DNA from: Saprospiraceae bacterium
GTDB lineage: Bacteria > Bacteroidota > Bacteroidia > Chitinophagales > Saprospiraceae
Assembly: GCA_020436935.1 (NCBI GenBank)
Contig: JAGQWX010000052.1
Coordinates: forward strand, 1-35,052
Direction: 5' to 3'
Length of the DNA: 35,052 nt
Shown here: positions 1 through 9,274 of the stretch, piece by piece
Position numbering within the stretch: the stretch's first letter is position 1
Layout: every line of letters starts with the position of its first letter
The notes under the pieces: model-generated
Database searches by the model: none
What the model was told of the DNA's origin: nothing
The model's input: the letters and a program-made list of their open reading frames with translations, nothing else
Made by a program: the position numbers and the translations under genes

Positions 1-208
1 TCCCGATTGGACGAATGTGATTCACATGTGGTGGGTTTCCCTACCAATTGGACGAATGTGATTCACATGTGGCGGACCTCCTTCCCGATTGGACGAATGT
101 GATTCACATGTGGTGGGTTTCCCTACCGATTGGACAAATGTGATTCACATGTGGTGAGCTTCTCTCACGATTGGACGAATGTGATTCACATGTGGCAAGC
201 TTCTATTC
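1..208. repeat. 41-bp tandem repeat, five copies, cut by the window edge
   Basis: Five copies follow one another with an exact 41-bp period: the ATTGG anchor falls at positions 6, 47, 88, 129 and 170. Each copy has a 28-bp nearly invariant core (CGATTGGACGAATGTGATTC then ACATGTGG) and a 13-bp variable tail (such as TGGGTTTCCCTAC or CGGACCTCCTTCC). The core contains the near-perfect palindrome ATGTGA-T-TCACAT, overlapped by the palindrome CACATGTG. No reading frame runs through it. The array may continue upstream of the window. The tails are variants of one sequence, so this is a degenerate tandem repeat and not a spacer array. Function unknown. Confidence 0.9.
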
Positions 209-255
209 CAACCCATATCATTCATAAATTCTACAGCTATTGAATTATCATTAAA

Positions 256-286
256 TTTGACTTGTATTATTATCTGAGTAGATTTG
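256..286 (+). promoter_or_regulatory. Bacteroidota-type promoter of the ArsR-like gene
   Basis: TTTG at 256-259 is followed after exactly 19 bp by TAGATTTG at 279-286. This matches the Bacteroidota primary sigma-factor consensus (-33 TTTG, -7 TAnnTTTG). Transcription should start near 293, leaving a leader of about 37 nt before the ATG at 330. It is one of the two best promoter matches in the window. Confidence 0.75.
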
Positions 287-329
287 TATATATTGTGATT
301 CTATTTTTAACCCTTGAAATATTTTTACC

Positions 330-689
330 ATGGCTTTTTCAGGAGCATCAAAATTTAGTGAAAGTGAACACTATTTTTCAACTTTAAGTAGTCTTTTTAC
401 TCACCCAGCAAGGTCAAGGATCTTAAGGAAATTAATTGAGGCTGGAAATAAAGGCGTCCCCTTTAGCCAAATCACTGAGGATCTTCCGCTTCATCGAAAT
501 ACTATTTCAAAACATCTGGAATTTCTAAGAAAAAAGAAAATTATCGTATCACAAAATTCGGGACGCACTACCATCCATTATTTGCATCCACAATTGGGTG
601 ACTCAATTTATAACATAACAGATATGTTGTTCAATATTTCGAATTTTGAATTGATGGAAACACTAAATGATTTGAGCATTGAAGAATAA
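330..689 (+). CDS. ArsR-like winged-helix transcriptional regulator
   Basis: A 119-residue protein consisting of essentially one winged helix-turn-helix domain. Residues 20-40 (LSSLFTHPARSRILRKLIEA) form the typical first helices of ArsR-type repressors. Residues 45-68 hold the helix-turn-helix, with recognition helix LHRNTISKHLEFLRKK at about 54-69. Residues 70-86 form the beta wing (IIVSQNSGRTTIHY). There is no cysteine anywhere, so classical thiolate metal sensing as in ArsR or SmtB is excluded; the ligand is unknown. The short C-terminal helix may serve dimerisation. It has its own consensus promoter 44-74 bp upstream. The only genes directly downstream on this strand are a broken one and a DUF2306 membrane protein, so its targets cannot be read from context. 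The fold is clear; the regulatory role is inferred. Confidence 0.8.
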   Translation: MAFSGASKFSESEHYFSTLSSLFTHPARSRILRKLIEAGNKGVPFSQITEDLPLHRNTISKHLEFLRKKKIIVSQNSGRTTIHYLHPQLGDSIYNITDMLFNISNFELMETLNDLSIEE

Positions 690-693
690 GGAA

Positions 694-1137
<444 letters not shown>

Positions 1138-1737
1138 ATGAAAAAAAATCTCCTTATTGGATTTTTCTTTCTTGGGGCATTTTCGATGCTTATTATGTCA
1201 TTTCATTTTTTTCAGCATGAAATATCTGGAATACTGAAGAACAAAGAAATTTCCTCCAATGATTTATATAGAATTTGTTTTAAGTCTCATATTCTGTTTG
1301 GAATAATTGCAATTTTCTCAGGTCCAACGCAATTCCTGAGCAAGTTGAGGGCAAGTAGGCTGAACTTACACAAAAGACTTGGATATCTATATTTCTGTTC
1401 TGCAATAATCAGTTCAGTGATGGGTTTTGTTGTTGCACGATATGCAATGGGAGGGCTAATCACAACCATTGGTTTTTCATTACTCGCCATTTTTTGGTTT
1501 ATATCTGCAATTGTAGCTATTAGATTTATAAAACTAAAACAAATTGACAAACATAAAAAGTGGATGTCCATCAACTATGGTTTGACTTTTGCAGCTATAA
1601 CGCAAAGAACCCTATTGCTTGTCCCTTTATTAACGGGAATCGAATTCATCCTGATTTACAGGTTATCAGCCTGGCTACCCTGGATATTTAATACGACTAT
1701 AGCATTATACCTATTCAGAAAGTCCCGTGAATCTTAA
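1138..1737 (+). CDS. DUF2306 family integral membrane protein
   Basis: A 199-residue protein with an N-terminal hydrophobic segment (about 5-24) and further membrane segments near 50-65, 83-103, 108-130, 148-165 and 165-193. Features typical of DUF2306 are the histidine opening the second helix (H51 in KSHILFG), LHKRLGY with H78, the KHKKW loop with H139, and a following helix with arginine R157. Histidines at helix ends suggest haem or metal binding, but no activity is established for the family. The ATG follows directly on the stop of the broken upstream frame, so it may once have been translationally coupled to it. I see no dedicated promoter. Family assignment is fairly firm; function is unknown. 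Confidence 0.7.
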   Translation: MKKNLLIGFFFLGAFSMLIMSFHFFQHEISGILKNKEISSNDLYRICFKSHILFGIIAIFSGPTQFLSKLRASRLNLHKRLGYLYFCSAIISSVMGFVVARYAMGGLITTIGFSLLAIFWFISAIVAIRFIKLKQIDKHKKWMSINYGLTFAAITQRTLLLVPLLTGIEFILIYRLSAWLPWIFNTTIALYLFRKSRES

Positions 1738-1898
1738 GAAAATTGATTTTTAAATCATAGCAAATCAAATTACTGAGCAGCTCTTAAAATTTCAGCTTCA
1801 TTGGTTTTAATGGCGATGTGCTTGTTCATTTAACAAGTCGAAGATTCTTTTTTGCATGATTTTTTCATGATATTTGGAACAACCAAACCCAATCAATC

Positions 1899-3959
1899 AT
1901 GAAAGCTGCAACATTGTTTTGCCTTCTGACGGTCTCATTTTTACTGAAGGCACAGTCATTTAGATTAGAGACAGACGGAATACCTGTTTCTATCGATAAC
2001 AAAACTTTTCAAAACCCATGGAATGGCGGTTACAATCAATTGACCATAGCTATGCCAGATATTGATGGCGATGGAGACAATGATTTGTTTTTCGTTGCTA
2101 CTCCGGAAGGAAAATTAAATTGGTACAGAAACGACGGAGAAGGGTCAAATGGGAAGTTCACCCTTGTCGATACAAATCTCAGTCAAATCAACCTTGGTGT
2201 CAACAACAACTGGATCTCATTCGAAGACATAGATTTTGACAATGACTTTGATCTCTTTATAGGTAGCAATGATGGCAGAATCAAGTATTTTGAGAACACA
2301 GGTTCGTCCCAGATTCCGAATTTTAAATTGATTTCAAACTTTTTTGAAGACATTGATATTGGATTTACCTCCAGTCCCACATTTGCTGACCTGGATGGGG
2401 ATGGACTCAATGACCTAATTGTTGGGAGCTATCAGGAAGGTTATTTCTGGCACAAGAGGAGAGACAGTCTTTCCTCCACATTTGAGTTTATAGATACTTT
2501 GCGAGACCAGGCAGGTAGCATCATCAAGCCTGGTTCCATATTTTACACATCGTATCTTGTTGATATTGACCATGACAATGATTTGGATCTATTTACCGGT
2601 TCTAGTGATCCGGGGATATCTTTCTATAGAAATATCGGCACAAAAAATGCCCCTGTATTTCTATTGGAACAGCAAGAATTCATAAGCACAGATAATTTTC
2701 TTGATTTCATTCATCCTGTATTAGTGGACATTGATAAAGACAATGACTACGACTTATTCTTTGGATCAAATTTTGGTGCAATTACCTATTTCAAGAATAA
2801 TGGAACACCAACGAATCCTAAGATGGAGCTAGAAAAAATACAAATACCACTAGATTATCTGGATTTTGGATATTATGCCACTCCTACCCTCATCGATATT
2901 GACAATGATGGCGACCAAGATCTTTTGGTTTCTCCTGATTATGGAAAACTGTTCTATTATTTTGAAAACACGGGAACCGCATCTTCACCATTTTTTACAT
3001 ATAGGCATGACCATTTTATAAATGATTGGATCAACTTTGGAAGTTATCCCACGTGGGCTGACCTGGATGGAGACGGCGATATAGATTTGATCGGAGGCAA
3101 CTCTTCAAGAGAAGTATATTTTTATGAAAATTCAGGTACAGCACTAGTGCCAAAATTCATTGCTTCTTTGCAGATTAAAGATAATATGTCTTCAAATGTA
3201 AACGCCTACAGACCTCAGTTTGCAGACCTGGATGACGATGGAGATTTTGATTTGTATTATGTTGCACGCAATGGTGACTTACCTGATGTTATTAGAAAGT
3301 ACGGCAATGATGGGACTGCAAGAAATTATAAGTTCACCTCCACCAACGACACATTAAAAGATGATAGCGGACAATTGATTGGAGATTATGACATGTATTT
3401 TCAATTCATAGATTTTGATCGCGACATGGATTTGGACTTGATGATAGGCGGGGCAGAAGGGAAAGTAATTTATTACGAAAATGTGGGCACGAAAGCTTTA
3501 CCTTCTTTTCATCTGAAAGGTAATAACTTCATACCGGTTGCAGGAAGTGGGAATGACAGGGCTATACCTTTTTTGACAGATATTGACGATGACACCGATA
3601 TGGATTTGTTCCTTGGAAGATTTCAGGGCGGGCTCTTTTTTTATCGAAATCTGGAATTTCCTATTGTAAGTGGCGTGGATCATCAAGATCAAGCTCAATT
3701 TCAATTGTTGCAAAATCATCCCAATCCATTTTCTAATACCACTAGCATCAACTTTTACTTGTCTGCATCAACAAATGCAAAAATCGTCATTTATGACATG
3801 GCCGGAAGGCTCATTGCAACGCCCCTGAATCAGAAGCTCTCACCAGGAATGCATACCCTCGTGTTGGATGATTTCAACTTACAACCGGGATACTATTTGT
3901 ACAGTTTGATCACCAGTCAGGGACAAAGCACAAAAAAAATGCTTTTGATCAAAGAGTAG
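1899..3959 (+). CDS. Secreted FG-GAP/VCBS-repeat protein with T9SS sorting domain
   Basis: A 686-residue exported protein. Residues 1-18 form a signal peptide (MKAATLFCLLTVSFLLKA, cleavage probably near AQS). From about residue 54 to 585 there are ten copies of a DxDxDxDxDL calcium-binding loop, such as DIDGDGDNDLFF, DLDGDGLNDLIVGS, DIDHDNDLDLFTGS and DIDDDTDMDLFLGR, each followed by a YFEN or FYRN-type strand. These are the blades of an integrin-like FG-GAP/VCBS beta-propeller. The last ~85 residues are a type A T9SS C-terminal domain: FQLLQNHPNPFSNTTSINF, then IYDMAGRL, PGMHTLVLD and KKMLLIKE. The protein should therefore cross the outer membrane through the Por secretion system and be anchored on the surface or released. 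No enzyme domain is visible, so binding or adhesion is the likeliest role. Confidence 0.88.
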   Translation: MKAATLFCLLTVSFLLKAQSFRLETDGIPVSIDNKTFQNPWNGGYNQLTIAMPDIDGDGDNDLFFVATPEGKLNWYRNDGEGSNGKFTLVDTNLSQINLGVNNNWISFEDIDFDNDFDLFIGSNDGRIKYFENTGSSQIPNFKLISNFFEDIDIGFTSSPTFADLDGDGLNDLIVGSYQEGYFWHKRRDSLSSTFEFIDTLRDQAGSIIKPGSIFYTSYLVDIDHDNDLDLFTGSSDPGISFYRNIGTKNAPVFLLEQQEFISTDNFLDFIHPVLVDIDKDNDYDLFFGSNFGAITYFKNNGTPTNPKMELEKIQIPLDYLDFGYYATPTLIDIDNDGDQDLLVSPDYGKLFYYFENTGTASSPFFTYRHDHFINDWINFGSYPTWADLDGDGDIDLIGGNSSREVYFYENSGTALVPKFIASLQIKDNMSSNVNAYRPQFADLDDDGDFDLYYVARNGDLPDVIRKYGNDGTARNYKFTSTNDTLKDDSGQLIGDYDMYFQFIDFDRDMDLDLMIGGAEGKVIYYENVGTKALPSFHLKGNNFIPVAGSGNDRAIPFLTDIDDDTDMDLFLGRFQGGLFFYRNLEFPIVSGVDHQDQAQFQLLQNHPNPFSNTTSINFYLSASTNAKIVIYDMAGRLIATPLNQKLSPGMHTLVLDDFNLQPGYYLYSLITSQGQSTKKMLLIKE

Positions 3960-3991
3960 TGAAACATTTTTGAAATGATTGAAAGTCGTGG

Positions 3992-5284
3992 TTATGCCTG
4001 ATTTTTCAACTGGTCAAATTCTTCAATGAGTACATTGATACGGCCGAGGTCATATTGGTTTTGCATATGCTGCTCACAGCTTTCTCTAATGCTTTCCCCA
4101 AACCGGATAATGGTATCGGTGTGTTCGCGGGTTCTATGGTCGGAATGGAGTAAATGATTGACCATCAGCATCAATTGCATCATGATTTTGTTGTCCTCTT
4201 TGCCATAATGTCTAATGGGAGATAAATGGCGGAACAACAAGTCATCGAGACTTGGTTCCTGCAGGAAAACTCCACCTTTGCAGTCCTCTTTTTTGAGGTG
4301 GAGGATATCATTCAATTCCATTCTTTTGATCAATAGAATGGTCAACATGTCTATGGCTTTGGAGGCGGTGCCCGGATCATTGATACCCGGAGACAATGCT
4401 TTCACAGCTACTTCAGAAATCTGTTTGCACCCAAAGTGGTAATGGTCGTCAAGTCGTTCTTCAGGATAATAAATAATGGTATTGAGGATGTCCTCTTTGA
4501 CATCGTCCGGTATATCAGAACGGCTGACTTTTATCAATGGAAAATTGCTTACACAAAAATATCCGGGATATTCGCTGATGTAAATACGGCAGTCGTGCTC
4601 GTTGCAAATCGAAAGCAGGCTATCTATTTTGATTTGTTTGAAATAGCCATTTTGCCTCACCCTAAGGTCCGACCATTTCGAAAAATCAGGTAATGTTTCG
4701 TTCCTTTTGTCCCCGTAGGAGGACATTTTTTTGCGGGTGGTTTCATAAATATTATCCAATATATTATCGACCAGGATGTCCTTGCTGATGGAATGTATAA
4801 AATATATGAAAAGGCTTAGTGAAATCACACCAAAAATCATCGAAAAAAGGACGCCAACAGATGGCAGGGGTGCATCTGCGTTTTCCTTGTTGATGTTTAT
4901 GATCAAAAGCAAAGAAAAAAGAATGGTGCCCAGATAAATGCCCAAAACTATCTGATGGGCCTTATTGGTAATAAGGCCAGGAATTACCCTGGGTGAGAAA
5001 GCCGTGGAGGCACTGTTAAGGACTACCATCACCATAGAAAAGCTAAAAACCATCAGAGAAATGATGCTGCCCACCAGCGTTCCCAAAATAAGGCGGGCGT
5101 CTTCCAGGTTTTTCACTAAAAGGAAGCTGATGTGGTCTTTGATGCCTTCAAATCCATTGATGTGCTCAACGTACATCACAAAAAAAGACAGCAACAAAAA
5201 GGCGAGGGCAATGATGGCCGGATAAAATGCGATGCTCTGCCGGATGTTGAGAATTTGTCTGTATATGCTATTGCTGATGTTCAT
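3992..5284 (-). CDS. DUF2254 family membrane protein
   Basis: A 430-residue protein with four predicted membrane helices in the first 165 residues (about 19-39, 64-90, 108-130, 141-165) and a long soluble C-terminal half. The DARLILGTLVGSIISLMVFS stretch around 62-81 and the region VAVKALSPGINDPGTASKAI are characteristic DUF2254 motifs. The family has no established function; the LSPGINDPGTA block is its most conserved soluble part and may bind a ligand or ion. It is transcribed against the FG-GAP gene, with 32 bp between their stops. A frameshifted remnant of a paralogous C-terminus lies at 694-884. Confidence 0.82.
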   Translation of the reverse strand: MNISNSIYRQILNIRQSIAFYPAIIALAFLLLSFFVMYVEHINGFEGIKDHISFLLVKNLEDARLILGTLVGSIISLMVFSFSMVMVVLNSASTAFSPRVIPGLITNKAHQIVLGIYLGTILFSLLLIININKENADAPLPSVGVLFSMIFGVISLSLFIYFIHSISKDILVDNILDNIYETTRKKMSSYGDKRNETLPDFSKWSDLRVRQNGYFKQIKIDSLLSICNEHDCRIYISEYPGYFCVSNFPLIKVSRSDIPDDVKEDILNTIIYYPEERLDDHYHFGCKQISEVAVKALSPGINDPGTASKAIDMLTILLIKRMELNDILHLKKEDCKGGVFLQEPSLDDLLFRHLSPIRHYGKEDNKIMMQLMLMVNHLLHSDHRTREHTDTIIRFGESIRESCEQHMQNQYDLGRINVLIEEFDQLKNQA

Positions 5285-5456
5285 TTTTACCGGCTATTTT
5301 CTTCGTTCGAATTCAATTGTGTAACGCCTCAGCTTGCTACGGGTTTCAATTGGGTCTATAAATTCAAGTATTAGCCATAAGAAATTGCATATGAGTTGAC
5401 TTAAATGAACAATCTACATCATGAAATTGTGGTTTGGGGAAATAATGATGCAATTT

Positions 5457-5488
5457 TCTGCATTATTGATATAGATTCGATAAATTTG
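5457..5488 (+). promoter_or_regulatory. Probable promoter of the PorP/SprF-like gene
   Basis: TAAATTTG at 5481-5488 is a perfect TAnnTTTG box. The -33 region (TTCTG, 5456-5460, about 20 bp upstream) matches only weakly. Transcription would start near 5495. That is only about 10 nt before an ATG at 5505 but about 35 nt before the in-frame ATG at 5529, which favours the later start. Confidence 0.5.
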
Positions 5489-5528
5489 AGAACGAAAGGC
5501 TGAGATGGCTGTTCATATAATCATGAGG

Positions 5529-6488
5529 ATGAAGCTTTACCGGATATATGCCTTGCTGATGTTTGCAGTTCCGTTGCTTGGGCAACAGGGTCCTCAATCT
5601 TCATTGATGATCTTCAACCCGTATACCGATCACTCTTCTTTGGGTGGTATGGAGCGATCATTGTCTATTAACGGCCAACTGAGGAGTCAATGGACCAATT
5701 TTGGCAATGGTCCCAATACCCAATACCTGGGCGCCAATATGCCGGTATATGCATGGAATGGAGCCGTAGGTGCTGATCTTTATACTTACAGCGCCGGAAA
5801 CCTCAGGACAACACAAATGAGATTTTCGTACAATTATGTGACGGGCTTCATGGGTGGACTGATATCAGGTGGTTTGAGGTTGGGCATCAACCAACTTCGT
5901 CTGGATGGCAGTAAAATTACCACTCCTGATGGGTCCTATGAAGACAACCTCATCAATCACAATGACCCTGTGCTAACCGCTGGTTTTATGAACAGTTTTG
6001 GTGTCAACTGGGAGGTCAGTGGTGCCTATACCAATAATCTTTTCACTGCTGCAGTTTCTTTTGCTGATTTGGTTTCACCCAATCAAAGTCTGGGAGATGC
6101 AAAGTTCAGGTTTGACAGGACGGTTTATGGCATGTTCAGATATGACTATGCTTTAAATGATGAAATATTACTGATGCCTAATGTTGCTTTCAGGACCAAT
6201 TTGCGCATTCTTCAAACAGACCTCGGCGTTATTGGGCAATACCGAATGCGGACCATGGGAGGCCTTATGCTCAGGGGATACAGTGGAAAATCAATTGACG
6301 CCCTGGCCATCATCGCAGGATACCAACTCTCACAGAAAGTAAGTTTGTATTACAGTTATGAGGCGGGATTGTCTCCTTTGCGTTATACTAATGAAGGAAG
6401 CCATGATTTTATTTTAAAAATCAGAATGGAGCCTTTGTTTGGCAAAAATCTACCACCAAGGATCATTTATAATCCACGATTTTTATAA
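5529..6488 (+). CDS. PorP/SprF family type IX secretion-associated membrane protein
   Basis: A 319-residue protein from the chosen start, with signal peptide MKLYRIYALLMFAVPLLG followed by QQGPQ. The start of the mature protein is diagnostic of PorP/SprF proteins: MIFNPYTDHSSLGG, then a LRSQWTNF block (the 'R.QW' motif), repeated short amphipathic beta strands, and a C-terminal strand ending near FILKIRMEPLF. PorP/SprF proteins are outer-membrane barrels linked to the T9SS translocon and gliding machinery; Bacteroidota genomes encode many paralogues, often paired with a large surface protein. No other T9SS core gene is nearby, so this is probably a lone paralogue; a partnership with the sorting-domain protein at 1899-3959 is only possible. 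ATGs at 5505 and 5523 lie in frame, but the promoter position favours 5529. Confidence 0.82.
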   Translation: MKLYRIYALLMFAVPLLGQQGPQSSLMIFNPYTDHSSLGGMERSLSINGQLRSQWTNFGNGPNTQYLGANMPVYAWNGAVGADLYTYSAGNLRTTQMRFSYNYVTGFMGGLISGGLRLGINQLRLDGSKITTPDGSYEDNLINHNDPVLTAGFMNSFGVNWEVSGAYTNNLFTAAVSFADLVSPNQSLGDAKFRFDRTVYGMFRYDYALNDEILLMPNVAFRTNLRILQTDLGVIGQYRMRTMGGLMLRGYSGKSIDALAIIAGYQLSQKVSLYYSYEAGLSPLRYTNEGSHDFILKIRMEPLFGKNLPPRIIYNPRFL

Positions 6489-6544
6489 CAGAAAGCGTTG
6501 CATCAATTCATTCAGACTGCCCCGTAATGATTGATTTTTTATTT

Positions 6545-7147
6545 TTAGTCCAGCCAACCAACTGCTCTTCGCCATTCATCCATTTCCTTCTTTCTCTTCG
6601 TTGCATCTTTTGGAGGACGCTGATGTTCCAACTTTGACCGCTCACGTATTGACTGAGTTTGTTCTTCAATACTATTCATTCCCAAAGTCGCTCTCCTTTC
6701 ATTGACCAAACTTACATTATCCATTAGATTAGGGCTCAGTTCTCCATTTTCATCCCAGTCAAACTGGGTTCCAAATTGCTGGGGCTTACCCTCCAAAACT
6801 GCTATCCTGTCGTTGAGATAAGCCAATAATTTTTTATCCGCCTTTTGATTTTCCACAGCTTCTGCCAGAAGTTGGGCAAATTTCCTCATGAACTTAGGAC
6901 TTCCAATGGAGTGTTGAGCAATCATCCAGGCTGCCTCATAGGCTTCTCGACCTACTTTGTCCGCAGTAGGAAAACCAATTTCATCCAGAATGCTTTCCAG
7001 CTGATTTGCGTTGGATAAGTGCAGAGCCTTCATATCCTTATGGTATCCGTCGCCCAATTTTTTCTCCCGGATGAGATTGTCCCTCAATGCCAGATCAGCA
7101 TGGTACATGGCCATGATTTGATCATGATAAATTTTGTTTGTTTTCAA
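6545..7147 (-). CDS. DUF6624 domain-containing protein
   Basis: A soluble 200-residue, mainly helical protein without signal peptide. The pattern matches DUF6624: AMYHADLALRDNLI at the N-terminal helix, ESILDEIGFPTADKVG near 51-66, EAAWMIAQHS near 71-80, then AYLNDRIAVLEGKPQQFGTQ near 109-128, and a final NERRATLGM block. The conserved QHS and GTQ motifs suggest a ligand pocket, but no activity is known to me. The longest frame starts with TTG at 7147; the first ATG is at 7114 and would begin just before the conserved helix, so the start is uncertain. It diverges from the hydrolase gene at 7252. Confidence 0.65.
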   Translation of the reverse strand: MKTNKIYHDQIMAMYHADLALRDNLIREKKLGDGYHKDMKALHLSNANQLESILDEIGFPTADKVGREAYEAAWMIAQHSIGSPKFMRKFAQLLAEAVENQKADKKLLAYLNDRIAVLEGKPQQFGTQFDWDENGELSPNLMDNVSLVNERRATLGMNSIEEQTQSIRERSKLEHQRPPKDATKRKKEMDEWRRAVGWLD

Positions 7148-7168
7148 TTGAAGCTAATTATAAATCAA

Positions 7169-7203
7169 TTTGATTAAGAAATATCTTTAATCGACTAGAT
7201 TTG
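7169..7203 (+). promoter_or_regulatory. Possible promoter of the secreted hydrolase gene
   Basis: TAGATTTG at 7196-7203 is a perfect TAnnTTTG box. The nearest TTTG (7169-7172) lies 23 bp upstream, somewhat longer than the usual 19-21 bp. It would give a leader of about 30-40 nt. Confidence 0.45.
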
Positions 7204-7251
7204 TTTTCGCATTAAACTTTCTTTACCGGGTTTAAAATTATGACTATTAAA

Positions 7252-8121
7252 ATGAAAAAGTGTTTCTTCTTTATTTCATACTTTTTATTGGTTTCACTTC
7301 ATGCTCAGGAAATCATTCCATTGTACCCTGGTACAGCTCCGGGCTCTGAAAACTGGACCTGGGAAGAAAAAACTGTTGGAGCGAATACAGGAAATGCTTT
7401 TGTCTATAATGTTACGAAACCTACCATGACGTATTACAGAGCACCCGAAAATATCAGAACGGGGGCAGTGATGCTGGTTGCTCCGGGAGGTGCTTTTCAC
7501 ATACTTTCTACTGAAAATGAGGGGACCAAAGTGGCTGAATTCCTCAACACTTTGGGCATAGACGCATTTGTCTTGAAATATAGGTTGTCCAGGATCCATG
7601 GGCAGGATCCCATGCAGGAATTGTTTGGTTTGATGAGCGACTTCAAAAAACTAGATGCCAACAATACGCCTACGGTAGAACTTGCGACTCAGGATGGCAT
7701 CAGGGCTTTGTCAATGATTCATGAAATTTCTGCATCAAAAGGTTTTGATACCTCTAAAATCGGCATGATGGGTTTTTCTGCCGGTGCGACCTTGACGATG
7801 TCAGTATTACTGTCTGCAGAACAAAAATTAAAACCAGCCATAATTGCACCTTTTTACCTGTACAAACCTGCGGTCATCGGCTCTATATTCCCCGAAAAAC
7901 TAACTCCCATGTTCATCGCAGTCGCCAGCGATGACGGGCTAAAGTTTGTCCCACACAGCATAGATTTGTACAACGAATGGATCTCTAAGGCTCAACCCAC
8001 AGAACTCCACATATACGAAAACGGCAATCATGGTTTTGGAATGCAGCCCAAAGGCACCGCTTCTGACCAATGGCCATCAGATTTTAAATCATGGTTGAAG
8101 CAGAGAAAGTGGTTGGAATAA
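7252..8121 (+). CDS. Secreted alpha/beta-hydrolase, acetyl-xylan-esterase-like
   Basis: An exported hydrolase of 289 residues from the MKKCFFF start (an ATG four codons earlier at 7240 is also possible). The signal peptide runs to about SLHA|QE. Numbered from the 7240 start: the oxyanion-hole strand is APGGAFH (81-87), the nucleophile elbow is GFSAG with Ser180, the acid is one of the aspartates in ASDDG (231-232), and the catalytic histidine is His264 in NGNHGFGM. The opening motif IPLYPGTAPGSENW is typical of secreted Bacteroidota esterases of the BD-FAE/acetyl-esterase group, which remove acyl groups from plant polysaccharides. The substrate cannot be read from the sequence, and no polysaccharide-utilisation locus surrounds it. 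Confidence 0.82.
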   Translation: MKKCFFFISYFLLVSLHAQEIIPLYPGTAPGSENWTWEEKTVGANTGNAFVYNVTKPTMTYYRAPENIRTGAVMLVAPGGAFHILSTENEGTKVAEFLNTLGIDAFVLKYRLSRIHGQDPMQELFGLMSDFKKLDANNTPTVELATQDGIRALSMIHEISASKGFDTSKIGMMGFSAGATLTMSVLLSAEQKLKPAIIAPFYLYKPAVIGSIFPEKLTPMFIAVASDDGLKFVPHSIDLYNEWISKAQPTELHIYENGNHGFGMQPKGTASDQWPSDFKSWLKQRKWLE

Positions 8122-8378
8122 ATTTTGACTTTCTGAAAGTGTTAAAATTTGGTTTAAAAGGCTTATGATTTCATTTAACGGCTTTAAACCAATACTGACT
8201 TTTGATCTCAGTTTCTTATGATTTACAAATCCTTCATGTTTTTGTCAATATATAAGCTGACAATAAATAAAAAATGTAAATGTGTGCAATGACACTTGGG
8301 CTAAGTTTATAATATCTACAAAGCCATTCGCTAAAACAGTCGCGTGGATAAAAACAAATTGAATCACTTACAACACCA

Positions 8379-9104
8379 TCAAACCTTCTTTAGCTTTCTC
8401 CTGAGCAAAATGAATTTAAATTTTATATCATCGTAAATCAAGCCCGCCACCAGGGTAGCGGAAGCAACCATTAAAGCTAGAAGTAGAAATTGTGCATATA
8501 ATACTCCACCCACAATCCCGCCTATAAAAAAGAAGCAAATGATGGTCAAGCGCAATTTAATAGAAGAAATCAATTTGGCCCTTTGGTCTATTTCTTTGTA
8601 AAAAAACAGCTGCGACAATTCGATGCCGAGGTCGGTAAAAAGGCCTGTCAAATGTGTAGTCCTCACAATTGAATTGGATATGGTGGTGACCAGTGAGTTC
8701 TGCAATCCCATGGCAAACAACAAGCAGAAAGCGATTGTATTTGGATTGTTTGCAACCAAATCTCTTCCTGTAAGTGCAACAAACAATAAAATCAAACTTT
8801 CGAATAAAACGGGTGCAACAAAAATATGCCGGTCATCCTTCCTCGATATGCTTTCTATGAGGAGGTTGGAGGTAAAAGAACCCAGGAAAAAGAAAAAGAT
8901 GTACAAAAAATATACAAAGCCCTGCCAAAAATTGAGTTTAAATACTTCATCCATGAAGAAGGCAAAATGTCCCGTTACATTTGTGGTCAAACGTTGCACA
9001 GCAAAATAACCGGCGACATTGACGAATCCTGCAACAAAAGATAGAAGAGAAGCTATTTTAAGGTTGTGACTTAGTGTTCGCGTCTTACCCTGATGTCTAA
9101 ACAT
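8379..9104 (-). CDS. YoaK/DUF1275 family membrane protein
   Basis: A 241-residue integral membrane protein with about six hydrophobic segments (near 16-36, 60-80, 93-113, 120-140, 184-204, 204-224). Family signatures are LSFVAGFVNVAGYF (21-34), the TNVTGHF motif (41-47), AMGLQNSLVTTIS (about 130-142) and the RTTHLTGLFTDLG block after it. DUF1275 proteins are widespread predicted transporters of unknown substrate. The gene lies downstream of the two-component pair on the same strand with a 204-bp gap, so it is probably transcribed separately. A perfect 13-bp palindrome at 9275-9287 lies in that gap. Confidence 0.8.
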   Translation of the reverse strand: MFRHQGKTRTLSHNLKIASLLSFVAGFVNVAGYFAVQRLTTNVTGHFAFFMDEVFKLNFWQGFVYFLYIFFFFLGSFTSNLLIESISRKDDRHIFVAPVLFESLILLFVALTGRDLVANNPNTIAFCLLFAMGLQNSLVTTISNSIVRTTHLTGLFTDLGIELSQLFFYKEIDQRAKLISSIKLRLTIICFFFIGGIVGGVLYAQFLLLALMVASATLVAGLIYDDIKFKFILLRRKLKKV

Positions 9105-9274
9105 TTTTTACCCTTTCTTATCGCAATGAACAAACTGCTTCTCCCAAATAATCCATCTCCTTAAAGCATTCTAAATTAATAGTGGAAATTTATAAACTTA
9201 TCGGATTTGGATTTTAATACCCCAACAAAATTAGAAAGATTAAAGCATATTTTTGCCCTTTTTCTATTTAGTTG

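Noticed and set aside
1-208. CRISPR array
   Set aside because: The 28-bp cores are separated by only 13 bp, and these tails are variants of one sequence, not unique spacers. No cas gene is near.
1770-1829. 19-codon minus-strand mini-gene (MNKHIAIKTNEAEILRAAQ)
   Set aside because: The composition looks protein-like and may be another gene scrap, but it is too short to support and has no promoter or recognised relative.
1821-1837. CTTGTT-CATTT-AACAAG as a terminator of the DUF2306 gene
   Set aside because: The 6-bp stem is AT-rich and the T-run is about ten bases away; not convincing.
1899-6488. A T9SS-linked surface operon formed by the FG-GAP protein and PorP/SprF
   Set aside because: The genes are separated by an opposite-strand DUF2254 gene and have separate promoters; partnership cannot be claimed.
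8151-8190. GGTTTAAA...TTTAAACC as a terminator between convergent genes
   Set aside because: The 8-bp AT-rich stem has a 24-nt loop and no T-run; too weak to call.
9248-9255. TATTTTTG as a plus-strand promoter box
   Set aside because: No plus-strand gene follows; the next genes are all on the minus strand, so the match is probably chance in AT-rich DNA.
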